The notes: generated by a model from the letters alone, not told the origin. DNA of 64,000 bases from Oxyruncus cristatus (GCA_013399855.1 VXAY01002606.1:236217-300216), one strand, 5' to 3'. Counted from the stretch's first letter, positions 13,386-24,285 are shown. Program-made: numbers and translations.

Positions 13386-15580
13386 TCCTTGACGTTACAT
13401 AATCCCAGAACTTGAACTTTTAAAATTCCAAACCCAATTACAAATTTAGCTCCAATTACCTAAAGAAATGTGCTGGTGCAGAAGTTGATTAAAAAAAAAC
13501 CCAACCAAACAAAAGGCCTTTACAGGCTGAAATTTGAGGTTGAAATGTAAACCTGTGCTGGGATATCTGACTGAAAAAAGCATGCATATTTGCAGTGCAG
13601 ATAGTCTTGTGTTACAAGCTACACTTTCCAACAGTGAAAACAATCCTATATTGTGTCCCTTGAGAGCAGTGATAAAGTGTATTGACTTGATTACTCGTTT
13701 AAAGGAATGCTGAAAGCATAAAAAGAGAAAAGAAATACAAGAATTTCTTTAAAGGAGACACTTTAAGATCAACTCTTCTTGCTATACAACTAATGAAGTC
13801 AAGCATCACTTACTAGGAATAAGAAAGGTAATACAGAGCAAATCCTGTAGGAAATTTAGTTTAATAAACTGAACTTCAAATATCTATTAAAAGACATGAA
13901 GAAATAATGAATGCCCATTCTAACAATATTTTAGCTAACGACAAAACCTTCAAACTATGCAGAAACCAGGCACAATAGAAAGAGAGGATAGATAAAAATT
14001 ATTGCAGATATTTATAGGTCAATACAGCTGAACAGACACCATAAAGCCGCTGACCTGTATAGAATTATTTATCTTTCCCATAGCATAAGCTATATGCATT
14101 TAGTCCTGCAGACATAAAAAAGCATGCCAAGTGTTCTTCTGCCTCTTTGCTTTCTTCAAGGATTTTTATATGGTTATAAATTAGCTCATCATAAAGCATC
14201 TGTTACCAGTGGTAAGTAGCCTACCCAGACCATCTTCAAAGCTACAGAAACAATTGATAATCTCACATGTTCAAACTCCAGCTTCAAGACCAATGGGTTA
14301 GTTGTCAGGCTGAATAGCATGGCAGGCTTTACACTGGCTTCCTTCATTCTGAACTAGATATGAATAATTCCTTTAATTGTAAACTCCTGCTCCTGTAGGT
14401 GGATGCAGTGAGGTCCACAATTTCCTCCCTTTGTATTGCAACATGCATAAATGAATGTATAAATAGTGTCTATATACTAACTCCTTGTAATTCTTCTTGG
14501 TCCATTTCTAGATGCAGAACAGCCAGATCTTCCAAGAAACTCAGTTCTAAAAAATTATTTTACTGTGTATTTACCAAGTAAACTTTACCCAATTTGTCAG
14601 GATATTAGAAAAGGGCTGCAGCACAAGCCTTGTAATCATTACTGGCCTCCATTTACTAATATTCTGCATGGCCAAGGATTTCCAGGATCAGAATAGGAGG
14701 AGCTTCTTTAATACCACACAGGAAGCCCACTTTCACTGCTTCCATCAGAGGTATACTGCCAGTATGTCAAGTGGTCAATTGACTCTCTCACCAATAGCTG
14801 ACTCCAAGAGTTGCTATTGCCTCAGGAAACCTTCATCTGCATTTGAGACAAAAGCAGTAGGTGTCTTCTCCGATGACAAAAAACCTGAGTACAGAAGAAA
14901 TAACAGGAGAGACCTCTGCATGACCAAAGTTAAGGCTATAAATGGTATTTCTCCTGCCTGAAAGGATGGAGCTATCTACCCCAACAACTTGGTGCAACAT
15001 GATCCTGTGGAAATGCAAGAAACTTTCAGTCTTTTCATCTCCTCCTCTCCACTTGAATTTTCCATATCAAGTCACCATTTTTAGTCTTATAATACGAAAC
15101 AACAATACAGGCAGAATTTCGTAGATCAGTTAGCCACTTAAAGTTGATTAAAGTTTTAAGCAAAATAGTTCAGTACTAGAGAAAATTCATGCCTTATTAT
15201 GTAAAACCCAGTCTTATTTTTAGAGTCCACCTTATGTTCCCTTGTGTTATGCTCCAACAGGCCTAAGCAGAAACTAATACAGGAAAAAGGATCTCGACTT
15301 TGAGACTTCCATCCTGTGTCTTTGAATCACTTTTTTTTTTTGTTTCCTTTAAACAGTAAAATCAACAATACAGAGTGCTAAAGAATGGCACTCCCACAAG
15401 ACTTTGAGGAGTAAAATCATGGGAGGTTTCTGGTGAGCAATGCTGAAGAACGGGAACACTACAGCTTCTCAGCTTTCTATTTTTCCAACATTTAGTAGGT
15501 TTACAATATTCAAAGAAAAAAAAAAAAGCCCACATGAAAACAGAGCTTTTTTTTATGTTACCATTGTAAGGTAGCATTAA
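13386..15580. other. Intergenic DNA, no gene recognised
   Basis: AT-rich non-coding sequence. The longest open frame (14668-14961, 97 codons) has no recognisable motif and no supporting context. Confidence 0.55.
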
Positions 15581-15585
15581 GCACC

Positions 15586-15715
15586 CTGAAATGCTTTGGA
15601 TTGGAAGGGACCTTAAGAAATGTAATTGCAACCCACCTGCCATGTGCAGGGACACTGCTCACTAGAAACAGCTTTCTCTAAGCCCCATCCAACCTGGACT
15701 TGGAAAGATTCCTGT
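15586..15715 (-). mobile_element. CR1 LINE 3' fragment
   Basis: GGATTGGAAGGGACCTTAAG, then 'caacccacctgccatgtgcagggacac' and AAGCCCCATCCAACCTGGAC match the antisense of a CR1 subfamily 3' UTR ('ggttggaagggacctt...ccatgggcagggaca...aagccccatccaacctgg'). Confidence 0.8.
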
Positions 15716-16910
15716 AGAAAACTGCATACATTAGGATATCTCAACTTTGCCAGTCAGTGACAAAAAAGCAGAACAATGTCCATTACTTTTTCCTCAACAG
15801 AAGGTAAAATAGTGCCACCCGCTGTTTTTTCATGGTATTCCCTGTAGAAAGCTAAATTGGTACTTTGCAATTACTAAAAGTGCCAGCTCATGCTAAGCCT
15901 TCCTCTCTCACTCCCAGCTCTGGGTTCTACTACCGGGAGACCCATCTGTGGTGATATTTCAGTCAATAGGAAAGCTGCAGAATGGAAAAAAGTTCTTTGG
16001 ATTTGCACTACTACAGCTGAAGCCACATAGGATAGACAAAAGGCTAAATCACTGAAAAATCAGCGTCTTTTAAACTCTGGGAGCTGGAGTTTCTTTGACT
16101 TTACATGTCAGCTTTCACAGCCACACTTTAACGGTGAGTCTCAAGCTTAAGACAGTACCATATTACAACAACTTTAAAGATTGTGATGGGGTCAGAATAT
16201 TCAACTGAGGTTTTTTTCATATCCTTCCATTCGTTTTGCATCATCACTTTACCACACCAGAGAAAAATATCAACCACCTTCTTTTAAGCCAGGTCACAGG
16301 ACATTCTCTACAACCAACATACTTAGCCAGCAGTTTATCATCTGTTTCTATATGGAGCATTATTTTAATTCAAGGACCCGCAGTTATCAGAACTGGTAGC
16401 ATTCAAGAATTGTTAAGAAAAAAACAGCACTTAAGGACTTCCTACTTCTCTTAAAACGTAACCAATGCTTTTGCACGTCTTACCTATTAGGCTTACCCCT
16501 TTGTGGTGGAGAAAGTGGCAGCACTTTTCAACATTGCAAAATACCTGTCAAATAAGACCTTACAACTGCTTGATCTGTCATTATCAAAATACTTTGTAAG
16601 CCAGTTTACAGCAAGAAGTGGGTTGTTGCTCTTTCTGAAGACTGAGCAGGCCAGTATTTCAACATCAGTTACATATGACTCAGTACTGTCCCTTTAAAAA
16701 CAAACTACTTGACTCTTTACAAGAACACTGGATAATTCCAAGCAGGTCAGTTGCATTAGATGAAACTACATAAAATGTCAGGCACGTTCAATTACCTCAG
16801 AACCAGAAACACTTCATTGATTAAGTAAATATTCCTAAATAATGCTTGTATCTTGCCAGAGCCTATTATAATAGGTCAAAGGGTAAGGCTTTAAACTAGA
16901 AAGTGATTGA
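15716..16910. other. Intergenic DNA, no gene recognised
   Basis: AT-rich non-coding sequence lying downstream of MRPS30. No recognised feature. Confidence 0.5.
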
Positions 16911-17133
16911 TTCAGGCTAGATATATGGAAGCTTTTTGCAAAAAATTAGATCAGTAAAAAAAGGTTGCTCAGAGAAGCGGTAAGTGGATGCCCCATTCCT
17001 GGAAACATTCAAGGGCAGGATGGACAGGGCTCTGAGCAACCTCATCTAGTTGAAAATACCCCAGCTGATTGCAGGCTTGGACTAAACAACCTTTAATGAT
17101 CCCTTCCAACCCAAACTACTCTATGATTCTATG
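16911..17133 (+). mobile_element. CR1 LINE 3' end with terminal octamer tail
   Basis: Plus-strand CR1 3' end. Recognisable blocks are GGCTAGATATATGGAAG, 'ggttgctcagagaagcgg', 'ggatgccccattcctggaaacattcaagg', AGGATGGACAGGGCTCTGAG and 'aacctttaatgatcccttccaaccc'. It finishes with the diagnostic tandem ATTCTATGA tail (CTATGATTCTATGA at 17120-17133). Confidence 0.9.
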
Positions 17134-17680
17134 ATGTTGTATCTTATGAATCAGAGATCCTCACTGTGGTTGGGGCTCAGCTGTGGTCTACTAAAAACAC
17201 CCGTAAGACATCCAAGTATCAGCAGTGAAAACATCAAGATATCTACAGCTGAAATCAAAGACCAAAGGGAAAACTGTAGACTCCAAATACATTTGAGAGT
17301 ACTCTCTGAGGTTCTGGAGGTGACAATGTAAAAATTTCTATGCGTGATTATAGCACTATCTTTGGAAGCAACTTTCATCATGTTTGTAACTACTGCTCCA
17401 TGGCTAAAAATTTCCCTTACTATACAATCAAATTGCCAACCATTCATTTTTAAGAAACATTTTTATTCTGAGCTCACTTTCTCCTCTCAGGCACAAAATC
17501 AGAAATTTATCACCAGTGATGAATATCTAGACAGTAGTTTCCTAGTGATACCATCAGATGATCATATGAATTCACACTTTGCTGTGACAGTTCAATATAA
17601 ACCTGTGGATCTTCTAAAAGTACTTGTGTAGAGCAATAGGCTTTTAACAGTAAATAAAAAACATTCAGGTACTCTAGACA

Positions 17681-17686
17681 TTTATT
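17681..17686 (-). terminator. Likely MRPS30 polyadenylation signal
   Basis: TTTATT on the plus strand, read as AATAAA on the minus strand, about 175 bases past the MRPS30 stop codon. The position suits a short 3' UTR. Other AATAAA-like words exist further on, so the one actually used is not proven. Confidence 0.55.
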
Positions 17687-17861
17687 TGTCAGTGTTCAGT
17701 AGTATACATTAAAAAGAAATAAGGCCCAAATAATGTAAAATACATATACAGTGTTTGCTAGACAAATACCTGACTAAAAACAAGGCATATTCTAGCTCAT
17801 ACTTCATGAAGTTACAATGAAGTTCAGGCACATACAAAGCAATACTTCATTGATTAATGAT

Positions 17862-18130
17862 TTACAACTCTTTTGGTCTATTTAGTAGAAAACAAATCAA
17901 ATGAAGCAGAACTTCATCATTAAAATTTTTCACTTTACCATCTTCCACAACATCATACAATGGCTTACTCTCTGTACCCCAACAGATATTCTTTCGAGGG
18001 TTATTTTTAATAGTTTCTGCAGTTAGTGCTAAAGTATTTAGCTGGTAACAAAAGAAAGCAAAGTATTTTCCATCAGTCACTACTGCCTGTGATACAAAAG
18101 GACGGGTCACATCTGCTTCACTCCAGAATC
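17862..18130 (-). CDS. MRPS30: MRPS30 exon 5, C-terminus (residues 362-450)
   Basis: Final coding exon, 269 bases including TAA at 17864-17862. Acceptor TTTTGTAG|GATTC. It encodes [42 protein letters not shown], and a C-terminal helix with FLLNRPKEL. The protein stops about eight residues earlier than my recollection of the human protein, because the codon after KEL is TAA. Confidence 0.94.
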
Positions 18131-21100
18131 CTACAAAATAAACAAATACCACTAGTTATACAGGGCTTGAAATTTCTATAGGCACACACATCTAAACCGC
18201 AGCCCTGAAATACAGAAAAATACTGGGAATTACAGCAGCTGCTTAGTAGGAAAAAGTCCTGTTTGTGTTTTTTATTCAGACTCAACAAAACACAACCAGC
18301 AATGAAGGGTATGTCCAAGATCAGGACATACTTAGGTTTTGTACACAGTTCCCTAATACCAGCAGATAAAAAACACATTCTGATCAGCCAAGTGACTTCT
18401 CCAAATCAGTTAAGTAACTAATGCATCCGAAGTCCTGCAAATGAGCTGACGGAAAAAGTCTTTCAACTATTCCATGCTTCTCAAGGGCATCAACATTTGT
18501 TTCATGATAGAAGCATGCACATGTATCCATGAACTAGAGTGACCAGCCAAGCACCAAATACACTATGTCAGTATTAATGCTTCAAACAACCTCCCCTAAG
18601 CTTTAATAGTATTTTTTAAATATTTACCTATTTATCCATGCATTACATTTATGCACTAGCACAGTAATATTCTTAAAAAATATTTTTATCATGTGCAATT
18701 TTTATCATGTGCAATGATAGAAACTTACAGAAAAAAAAAAGTCACAGATTTGAATCACACTGCCCTTTTAACTCATGATGTGTTTACAGCAGCAACCAGC
18801 TTTGAAGCCAGGGTTTACTTGACTTCAATATTTTAGGTCCACAAAGTTAAGTCAAGCTTTCTAAGGCACTGTTACATAAAAAATTTGATGCGCAGCCAGC
18901 AATATACATCATAGTCAAAGGATTTTCTTACACATGCAATTTCCAAAGTGAAACTATAAACCACTGAACAGTCATTATATTTATGAGAATAAGCAAAAGA
19001 CTGATCTCGTCTACCCATCCAGGTCTTCTGGGAGTTTTAGACCAAAGCAGGCATAAAAAACCTAAAGTAAGGCTGCTGACATTTTCTTTCACTCATTGTA
19101 GTTTTCATAGAATTACTGAAACAAGGGCTAAGCAACATAGTTGTTTCAGAGGAAAAAAACCAAAGTTGCTTGATACCTACCACATTTCCTACTAACTAAG
19201 GTGGAAAGAGCAAGTAAAAGAAGAACTGAGGCTTTTGCAGAGGCTTAGCATTATATATGAAAAAATATTTTTCTGTGTAACTAATTCCCTCTGAACCAAG
19301 GTACTCAAAGTCTTAACTCTCCTCTGTAAGGTCTGCTTCATTCATTAGTTCAATTAAATCTGTAAAGACCTACTTAAAAGTTGGTCTTCAGAAGCAAAAG
19401 CATGTGGTAAGAAAAGGTTAAAAAACTTTACAGCAGGCACTCATAACCAGGAAGAACTTGTGAAGTTGATTTTCTCACCTTGATACATTGCTTGTGCTGC
19501 TGTCCAGGCAAAGAGACTTGCAATACCATTCGATCGATAAACAACTTCAATCTGATCCTCAAGACGTGCTTTTATGAGCCTCTCCCGCTTTAGTCTATCA
19601 GGAATAAGATGAAATTGGGTATGTCCGTAACAGCATGGATCCGCCACCTTCGATCCTGTGTTCCCCAAAATGAAAAAGATCAGTCAGAGAGAGAACACTT
19701 TGATTATGCACACAAGTACCACTTCACTATCAGACTCTAAACATAACATTTGAACTTCTGTTGTAGATCTGTGTAAATGTTGAGATTTTGGGTGAGACTG
19801 GAGGAGCTTCTCAATTCCAAAAGGCAAGAGTTCACATACTAAAATGTATCAAAATTCAAAGGTAGTTTTGTGTTAATTTTCTGTTCAACTCAACTCCTTT
19901 AAGAAAGTCTGGACACACAATAGCCATGTGAAGGAGAATTGCTACTCCCCACTGCCTAACTGACGTGAAATCTCAATAGAGATTTGTATATTGCCTATAT
20001 TTTTAGAGTATAGCTACATATAAAAATGCACTTTTTTCAGTTGATGGGGGAAGAAGGATTTAGGTGTTTCTTGTTCGGGTGTTGGTTTTTGTTGTTGGAA
20101 TTTTTTACAAAAAAAAAGAAAGTTAACATTTCATGATTAAAAGCTCTTACCTATATATACCTTATTTTCATACTGCTTTTTGAACAACGGCAGTTTGGAT
20201 GGTTTGTGATTAATAACGGGAACATCTCCCAGATTTGAATCCAGGGGTACAACCTTGAAGGCAGCAGAAGAAAGAAAAACCATGATGTAAGTCACGTTTC
20301 TGACATCAGTCTTCGCACATTACAGCACTTTCTGGACAACAGAAAGTGCAAATCTTGTTTACATACACCATATAGATAAACTTAACTGAAATTCATTTTT
20401 TGCAACAGAACCTCTTGTCTTGTGGGCGCTAGGACAATCATCTTATATTGAAGTCTTATTTTTCTGCAACATATGAAATCAGTGTGTAAAATGATGCTAC
20501 CAAAGTTGCCAGTCTACACTATCTTCAAACTCAGAATTTGCTTCTGTAGAAAAACAGCTAAAACATTTCTAGCAGCACCCAATTAACTAACTTGAACTGG
20601 CAGAGTGAGTTTACAGATTTGGTGTTCTGCACTGCACAACGTTTTTAATTGCCTAGACAGTTCTTCCAAAATGCCAAGTTTTGTAGCATCTGACAGTACT
20701 AACCTAAGCAAATTGTATAACTAAATTATTAATAAAGGCTCTGCATTTACAGAAGGCGCAGTAGTTTTCTGTTTGTGGCATAAACAGGACAGCCAGACCC
20801 AGACTGCCTACACAATTATCATTGTATGAACCTTCAAAAAACCCAATAGTATATTGAAATAAAATATACTTCCAGAAAACTGAACATTCAAGGAAATAAC
20901 TGTTAAGCAGTACCAACAGGCTACAGAGCTCACATTTAGATATGTTCTCTCTTATTCCATTCTATTCTTCACCACTCCTAAAGTACTATTCTTCTCCACT
21001 GAAGAGAGAACATTCACAACACATTCCTTATTTTTGCCTCCACTTCCAAGCATAAAATGTTAAAAACTGAATTTAATTAAATGAATCAACGTGCATTTTT

Positions 21101-22360
21101 CAAGTGCAAGGAGAACCAACGTGGAGTTCAGGAAACTGTCTCAATACCTACAAAGCAATTACCACGAGACAGTAAGGATGCTAAGACTTGAAAAACACAA
21201 AAATGTGCTACATGTCTGAAAAACCAGGTATTCCACACACTACCTGCTGCATGGTTTCAGTGGCTGCCAGAAACAAAAACGAAAATGCACGTTATTAACT
21301 TTCTGTTGGAAACGTGCCCACCTCGGGAAGCTGCTTTGGCACACGGATCTGGAGGTGTGGCTTATCATCTATCTGGAATCGCACAGGATCAACTCTACCC
21401 TTCCGATGTCCATGAGCAACAACTTCCTCACCATGATGCCAGTAATAGTTAACTTCGGGCTTTAGATCTGAAACAGAAGAATACAGAAAAACGGTGATTG
21501 CCTCCCTGCATTTGAAACCCTCCCAGTTCTTCTTCTGCTGCAGCCAAACACAAACCCCTAATCCAAATAGAATGATGGGCACAAATTATTAGTGATGGCC
21601 TGAACATCTGAACAACTACGCCAGCGACCCTGCTGCCGGCTGGGACTGATCCCACCGCCCCAAGGCTCCCACGTCCCATTCTCTATTAGCCCCACTCCGC
21701 ACCAAGGGAGGAGGCCGCCAGCAGCGGATTGAGGCCGGACAGGAACGCGGCGAGGGTGGAAACGAGCTGCGTGACAAAGGGACCGGGCGTGTGCTCCTGG
21801 TCGCGGTACAGGAACGGCCGCTTTTTGTTCTGATAGAAGCTCTCCTGCAGGAGGGCGTCGCAGGCCAGGGAGCGCAGCTCGCCCATATCCAGGAGTGGGA
21901 GCGCTCCCGCCGCGGGCTCCGGGCTTGTAGCAGCCCCTGAGGTGGTCGCAACCCCCGGGCTTGTCGCAGCCCCCGGTGCTCCCGCTCCCGATGTTCCGCT
22001 GGCGTCGGGCGCCGGTCCCGCCGCCACCGCTCCCGGGGGCAGGCCCGGAACGAAGACGGTGTTGGTGAAGCTGCGGTACCAGCGGTCGGCGTTGAGGGCG
22101 AAGGTTTGCGGGTACACCATGTACTTGGGCCGCTGCAGCTTCCCGTACAGCCGCAGCTTCTCCTCCACCGTGGCCGCCGCGTGCACTCGCTCCTTGAAGC
22201 GCTCCAGACGCCGCTGCTGGGCCGCCCTGCTCTTGGCCGTGATGGAGGCCACCACGGGCGGGTAGAGCGGGCCGGAGGCTGGCGAGGGGTCGGTGAGCTC
22301 GGCCTGCGAGAACCAGCGGCGGCCGGGCCGGAACAGCTTCCGCACCCCCAGCGCCGCCAT
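17862..22360 (-). CDS. MRPS30: Mitochondrial ribosomal protein MRPS30 (mL65, PDCD9), five exons
   Basis: This gene encodes mL65, a metazoan-specific protein of the mitochondrial ribosome. It is historically named S30 but belongs to the 39S large subunit and is related to mL37. The joined frame is exons 22360-21703, 21467-21322, 20253-20151, 19655-19479 and 18130-17862: 1353 bases, 450 residues plus TAA, close to the roughly 440 of mammals. All introns are GT-AG with phases 1, 0, 1, 1. Recognisable conserved blocks are [17 protein letters not shown] (79-95), QIDDKP in exon 2, [12 protein letters not shown] in exon 4, and [14 protein letters not shown] plus [11 protein letters not shown] in exon 5. 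The N-terminus is basic and lacks acidic residues for its first 20 positions, as expected of a matrix-targeting presequence. The chosen ATG has G at -3 and G at +4. An in-frame ATG 90 bases upstream (22450) has a weaker context. No frameshift or internal stop was seen. Identification rests on remembered family sequence, not on a search. Confidence 0.96.
18683..18714. repeat. 16-bp tandem duplication in MRPS30 intron 4
   Basis: Two perfect copies of TTTTTATCATGTGCAA (18683-18698, 18699-18714) inside the intron between exons 4 and 5. Confidence 0.9.
19479..19655 (-). CDS. MRPS30: MRPS30 exon 4 (residues 303-361)
   Basis: 177 bases, acceptor GAACACAG|GATCG, donor ATCAAG|GTGAGA. It encodes [19 protein letters not shown], a basic [17 protein letters not shown] helix, and [15 protein letters not shown], all strongly conserved in the family. 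It ends in phase 1 within a glycine codon. Confidence 0.94.
20151..20253 (-). CDS. MRPS30: MRPS30 exon 3 (residues 269-302)
   Basis: Short exon of 103 bases. The acceptor is CTTCAAG|GTTGTA and the donor is the strong ATAG|GTAAGAG. It encodes [12 protein letters not shown], then [18 protein letters not shown], the expected link between the exon 2 and exon 4 blocks. It contributes the first base of a glycine codon completed in exon 4. Confidence 0.92.
21322..21467 (-). CDS. MRPS30: MRPS30 exon 2 (residues 220-268)
   Basis: 146 bases. The acceptor reads TTCTGTTTCAG|ATC and the donor CCCGAG|GTGGGC. The split Asp codon (G from exon 1 plus AT) restores the frame. The encoded segment contains [18 protein letters not shown] and FQIDDKP, matching the conserved core of the family. 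Intron 1 upstream is only 235 bases. Confidence 0.93.
21703..22360 (-). CDS. MRPS30: MRPS30 exon 1 (residues 1-219)
   Basis: GC-rich first coding exon, 658 bases, ending in phase 1 at CTTG|GTGCGG. It carries the presequence (about 1-20, ending near RRWFSQ), the conserved [10 protein letters not shown] block (33-42), a basic helix-forming stretch (44-70), the [17 protein letters not shown] signature (79-95), a low-complexity Ala/Gly/Pro/Ser/Thr insert (about 110-155), and the conserved [12 protein letters not shown] block (162-173). The same DNA holds long open frames in other registers because of its high GC content; these are shadows. Confidence 0.94.
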
Positions 22361-22431
22361 CTCGGGAGTTGCGGGATGGGGGAGCGGGGGAGGGGGCCGG
22401 AAACCGCGATAGATGATTGGCCACTGGAAAT

Positions 22432-22437
22432 CACGTG
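22432..22437. promoter_or_regulatory. E-box CACGTG (USF/MYC-type)
   Basis: Perfect palindromic CACGTG about 72 bases upstream of the MRPS30 start codon, close to a minus-strand CCAAT box at 22420-22416. It may lie in the 5' UTR if transcription starts further upstream. Confidence 0.5.
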
Positions 22438-22571
22438 GAGGGTCAGCCATTCAATGGGCGAGCGGCTCCTCCTCCGGCGGAGCTGACGAAGAAGGAAGCG
22501 ACGGGGCCTTGGTAGTCATGTGACTCGATGGCGCCCATTGCCTCCGTAATGCGGGAGGGGGGGAGGGGGCA

Positions 22572-22583
22572 TGCGCATGCGCA
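22572..22583. promoter_or_regulatory. NRF-1 binding site
   Basis: TGCGCATGCGCA matches the full NRF-1 palindrome consensus YGCGCAYGCGCR at every position. NRF-1 drives many nuclear genes for mitochondrial translation, which fits the neighbouring MRPS30. Confidence 0.8.
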
Positions 22584-22614
22584 ATAGAGGCATACTTGCC
22601 TTCACTGAATAAGA

Positions 22615-22633
22615 ACTACAACTCCCAGGACGC
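22615..22633 (+). promoter_or_regulatory. ZNF143/THAP11-type SBS element
   Basis: ACTACAACTCCCAGGACGC closely matches the ACTACAA-TCCCAG-TGC element bound by ZNF143 in housekeeping and bidirectional promoters. It sits 32 bases from the NRF-1 palindrome. Confidence 0.7.
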
Positions 22634-22647
22634 ACAGCCGGAGCGGT

Positions 22648-22656
22648 CCGGAAGTG
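22648..22656 (+). promoter_or_regulatory. GABPA/NRF-2 (ETS) site
   Basis: CCGGAAGTG is the canonical GABPA half-site. Together with NRF-1 it forms the classic promoter pair of nuclear-encoded mitochondrial genes. It lies only about 25 bases before the CR1 copy begins. Confidence 0.65.
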
Positions 22657-22680
22657 CTCCATGGGGTTGTTTTGCCGCCC

Positions 22681-22945
22681 ACAGAGTCACTGAGTCAGGT
22701 CTGAGGTTCGAAAAGACTGGGATCCTCGAGTCCAAGCTGTGAGCTTGTCAAGGAAACCATGGCACTCAGTGCCACGTCCAGTCCTTTCTTAGGCACTTCC
22801 AGGGACAGTGATGCCCCATCCTCCCTGGGCAGTCCATTCTAATGTCCAATGACCCTTTCAATGAAGAAATTCTTCCTACTGTCCAACCTAAACCACCCCT
22901 TGAAGAGCTTAAGGCTATGTCCTATTGCTCTGTCACTCACTGTGA
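22681..22945 (-). mobile_element. CR1 LINE 3' end, abutting the MRPS30 promoter
   Basis: Read on the minus strand this is a typical CR1 3' UTR. In plus orientation it opens with a decayed copy of the terminal octamer tail (ACAGAGTCACTGAGTCA), then GAAAAGACTGGGATCCTCGAG, the antisense of the conserved 'ctcgatgatctcaagggtctttt' block. It continues with the 'cctgggcagtccattcta' and 'gaagaaattcttcctactgtcc' blocks and fades after CCTATTGCTCTGTCACTCACTG. It is 5'-truncated, as most CR1 copies are. The right edge is approximate. Confidence 0.8.
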
Positions 22946-24285
22946 AGGCTCGAAGGAGCCTTTACCTGCTTCCACTAGAGAGGAGAACACTTCGGACCCA
23001 GTTTTCCAAAGGTCTGGGTCTCAAGGAGCATGTTCCAGCTGCAGGGAAGGGCCCCTCTGTACAGGACAGTGGGTGCCCACAGTGCTGAGTGTAAACTGAA
23101 ACCACCAATTGTCAACCCTCTGAGCCTACAGAGTCTCGCTTTAATAAAGGAATTCAATTCTCCTAAATGTGATCCATTACAACCTTTGTGAAACGAAATA
23201 AGCTGAGATCGGCATACTGACAGTGCAAGAATGCCACAGTAAGTGCATGTTCATCTTTGAGACGCTTCAAAAGCTACGTAATTCTCTTTGGGGGACAGAT
23301 GAAGTTCACCATTTATTCTTAAAACCTCTTTTGTTATTTTTTTTAACTTGATGATTTGCAGTATTCTTGGGGGATTGGTTAGGTTTTTTCCTGTATTTCC
23401 ATGAAACATGACTAGGATGGGACAGGAAGTTATGAGTGGTATTGGGACAGAAGTTACATTACCTACATCCCAGATAATCTGGTTTCTTTCCTTAACTTCG
23501 GCTTAGCTTTCTGCTAAACTTATGATCACTGCTTCACTGGTGGAATTTTTAGAATTTGGAGGAATTTTGGAATACATGACAAAGATGTAAACCTAGAGTT
23601 TGGGTTGAGATTTTCAAAGAATATAGAATATAAAACCATCATCTCCTTTAGGAGGAAGAAAAATAGAAATTAAAGTATTGTTAATGCATAGCAAAGGAAA
23701 AGTGGTCCTTTATCTTAAGAGTCACAGGGTATGTTATAGAAGACAAATTCAATGGTAAATTTCAACTCAGTTAAATATCAACTATTTAAAATGTGGATGT
23801 TTTAGTTTTGAAACCAGCTGCTCTTTACTAGATGGGTGAAGGGAAAAGGCCTTAGATCAGATGATTGACCAATTAGGAAGCAGCTACCCTCCTTTTCCTC
23901 AATCCACATACTGCAGTCTCCAAGTGCATATGCATATGCCTGTTTTGATTGATAAAGGACACTGACCAGATGTGACAGAGGAAAAGATACTGAATTTCTT
24001 CCCTTGTGATCACAGCCAGTCATGTCAAACTTCCACAAGCTGTTAGGGAAAATCACCATGTACTCTTCTTGGGCACTTTGCATCTCCTCTTTCAAAACTT
24101 GTTCTCCTTTGCTAATTATAAAATTATTCTCATTTCGTACTTAAGTGTATTCATGGTCAATTTATACCTGCTTGTCATTGTGCCAACATTGTCCTTTAGT
24201 TTAATTAGGTTTTTGTTCTCTTCGATGTTGCCCTTCTAAAATATTAATGGAGACCAGTAGTATCAACTCTCGGTCCTCATTGACA
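22946..24285. other. Intergenic DNA right of the MRPS30 promoter
   Basis: 22946-23160 is moderately GC-rich and may be further decayed repeat. The remainder is AT-rich non-coding DNA. A divergent non-coding RNA from the MRPS30 promoter could cross this stretch, but nothing in the sequence proves it. Confidence 0.45.

Larger units (their letters stand above)
22361..22680 (-). promoter_or_regulatory. MRPS30 CpG-rich promoter and 5' UTR region
   Basis: GC- and CpG-rich segment between the MRPS30 start codon and a CR1 copy. No clear TATA box was seen. Within about 240 bases it carries a CCAAT box (minus strand, 22420-22416), an E-box CACGTG (22432-22437), an NRF-1 palindrome (22572-22583), a ZNF143-type element (22615-22633) and a GABPA site (22648-22656). 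Such promoters are often bidirectional, so a divergent non-coding transcript to the right is possible but not visible. The transcription start is inferred to lie between about 22450 and 22570. Confidence 0.8.

Noticed and set aside
14668..14961. 97-codon frame in intergenic DNA
   Set aside because: No motif, and its 3' part overlaps open frames on both strands; consistent with chance.
21558..22424. Long minus-strand open frame of 288 codons over MRPS30 exon 1
   Set aside because: A shadow frame in GC-rich DNA. It is longer than the true exon frame but shows no family motif and reads through the splice donor into the intron.
21616..22434. Second long minus-strand frame of 272 codons (Arg/Ser/Pro-rich) over the same exon
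   Set aside because: Composition is typical of an out-of-frame reading of a GC-rich exon; the conserved MRPS30 blocks lie only in the third frame.
22106..22486. Plus-strand frame of 126 codons opposite MRPS30 exon 1 and promoter
   Set aside because: Antisense shadow of the coding exon with no recognisable domain.
22842..23099. Two overlapping plus-strand frames of about 80 codons
   Set aside because: They largely translate the antisense of a CR1 3' UTR and its flank, not a gene.
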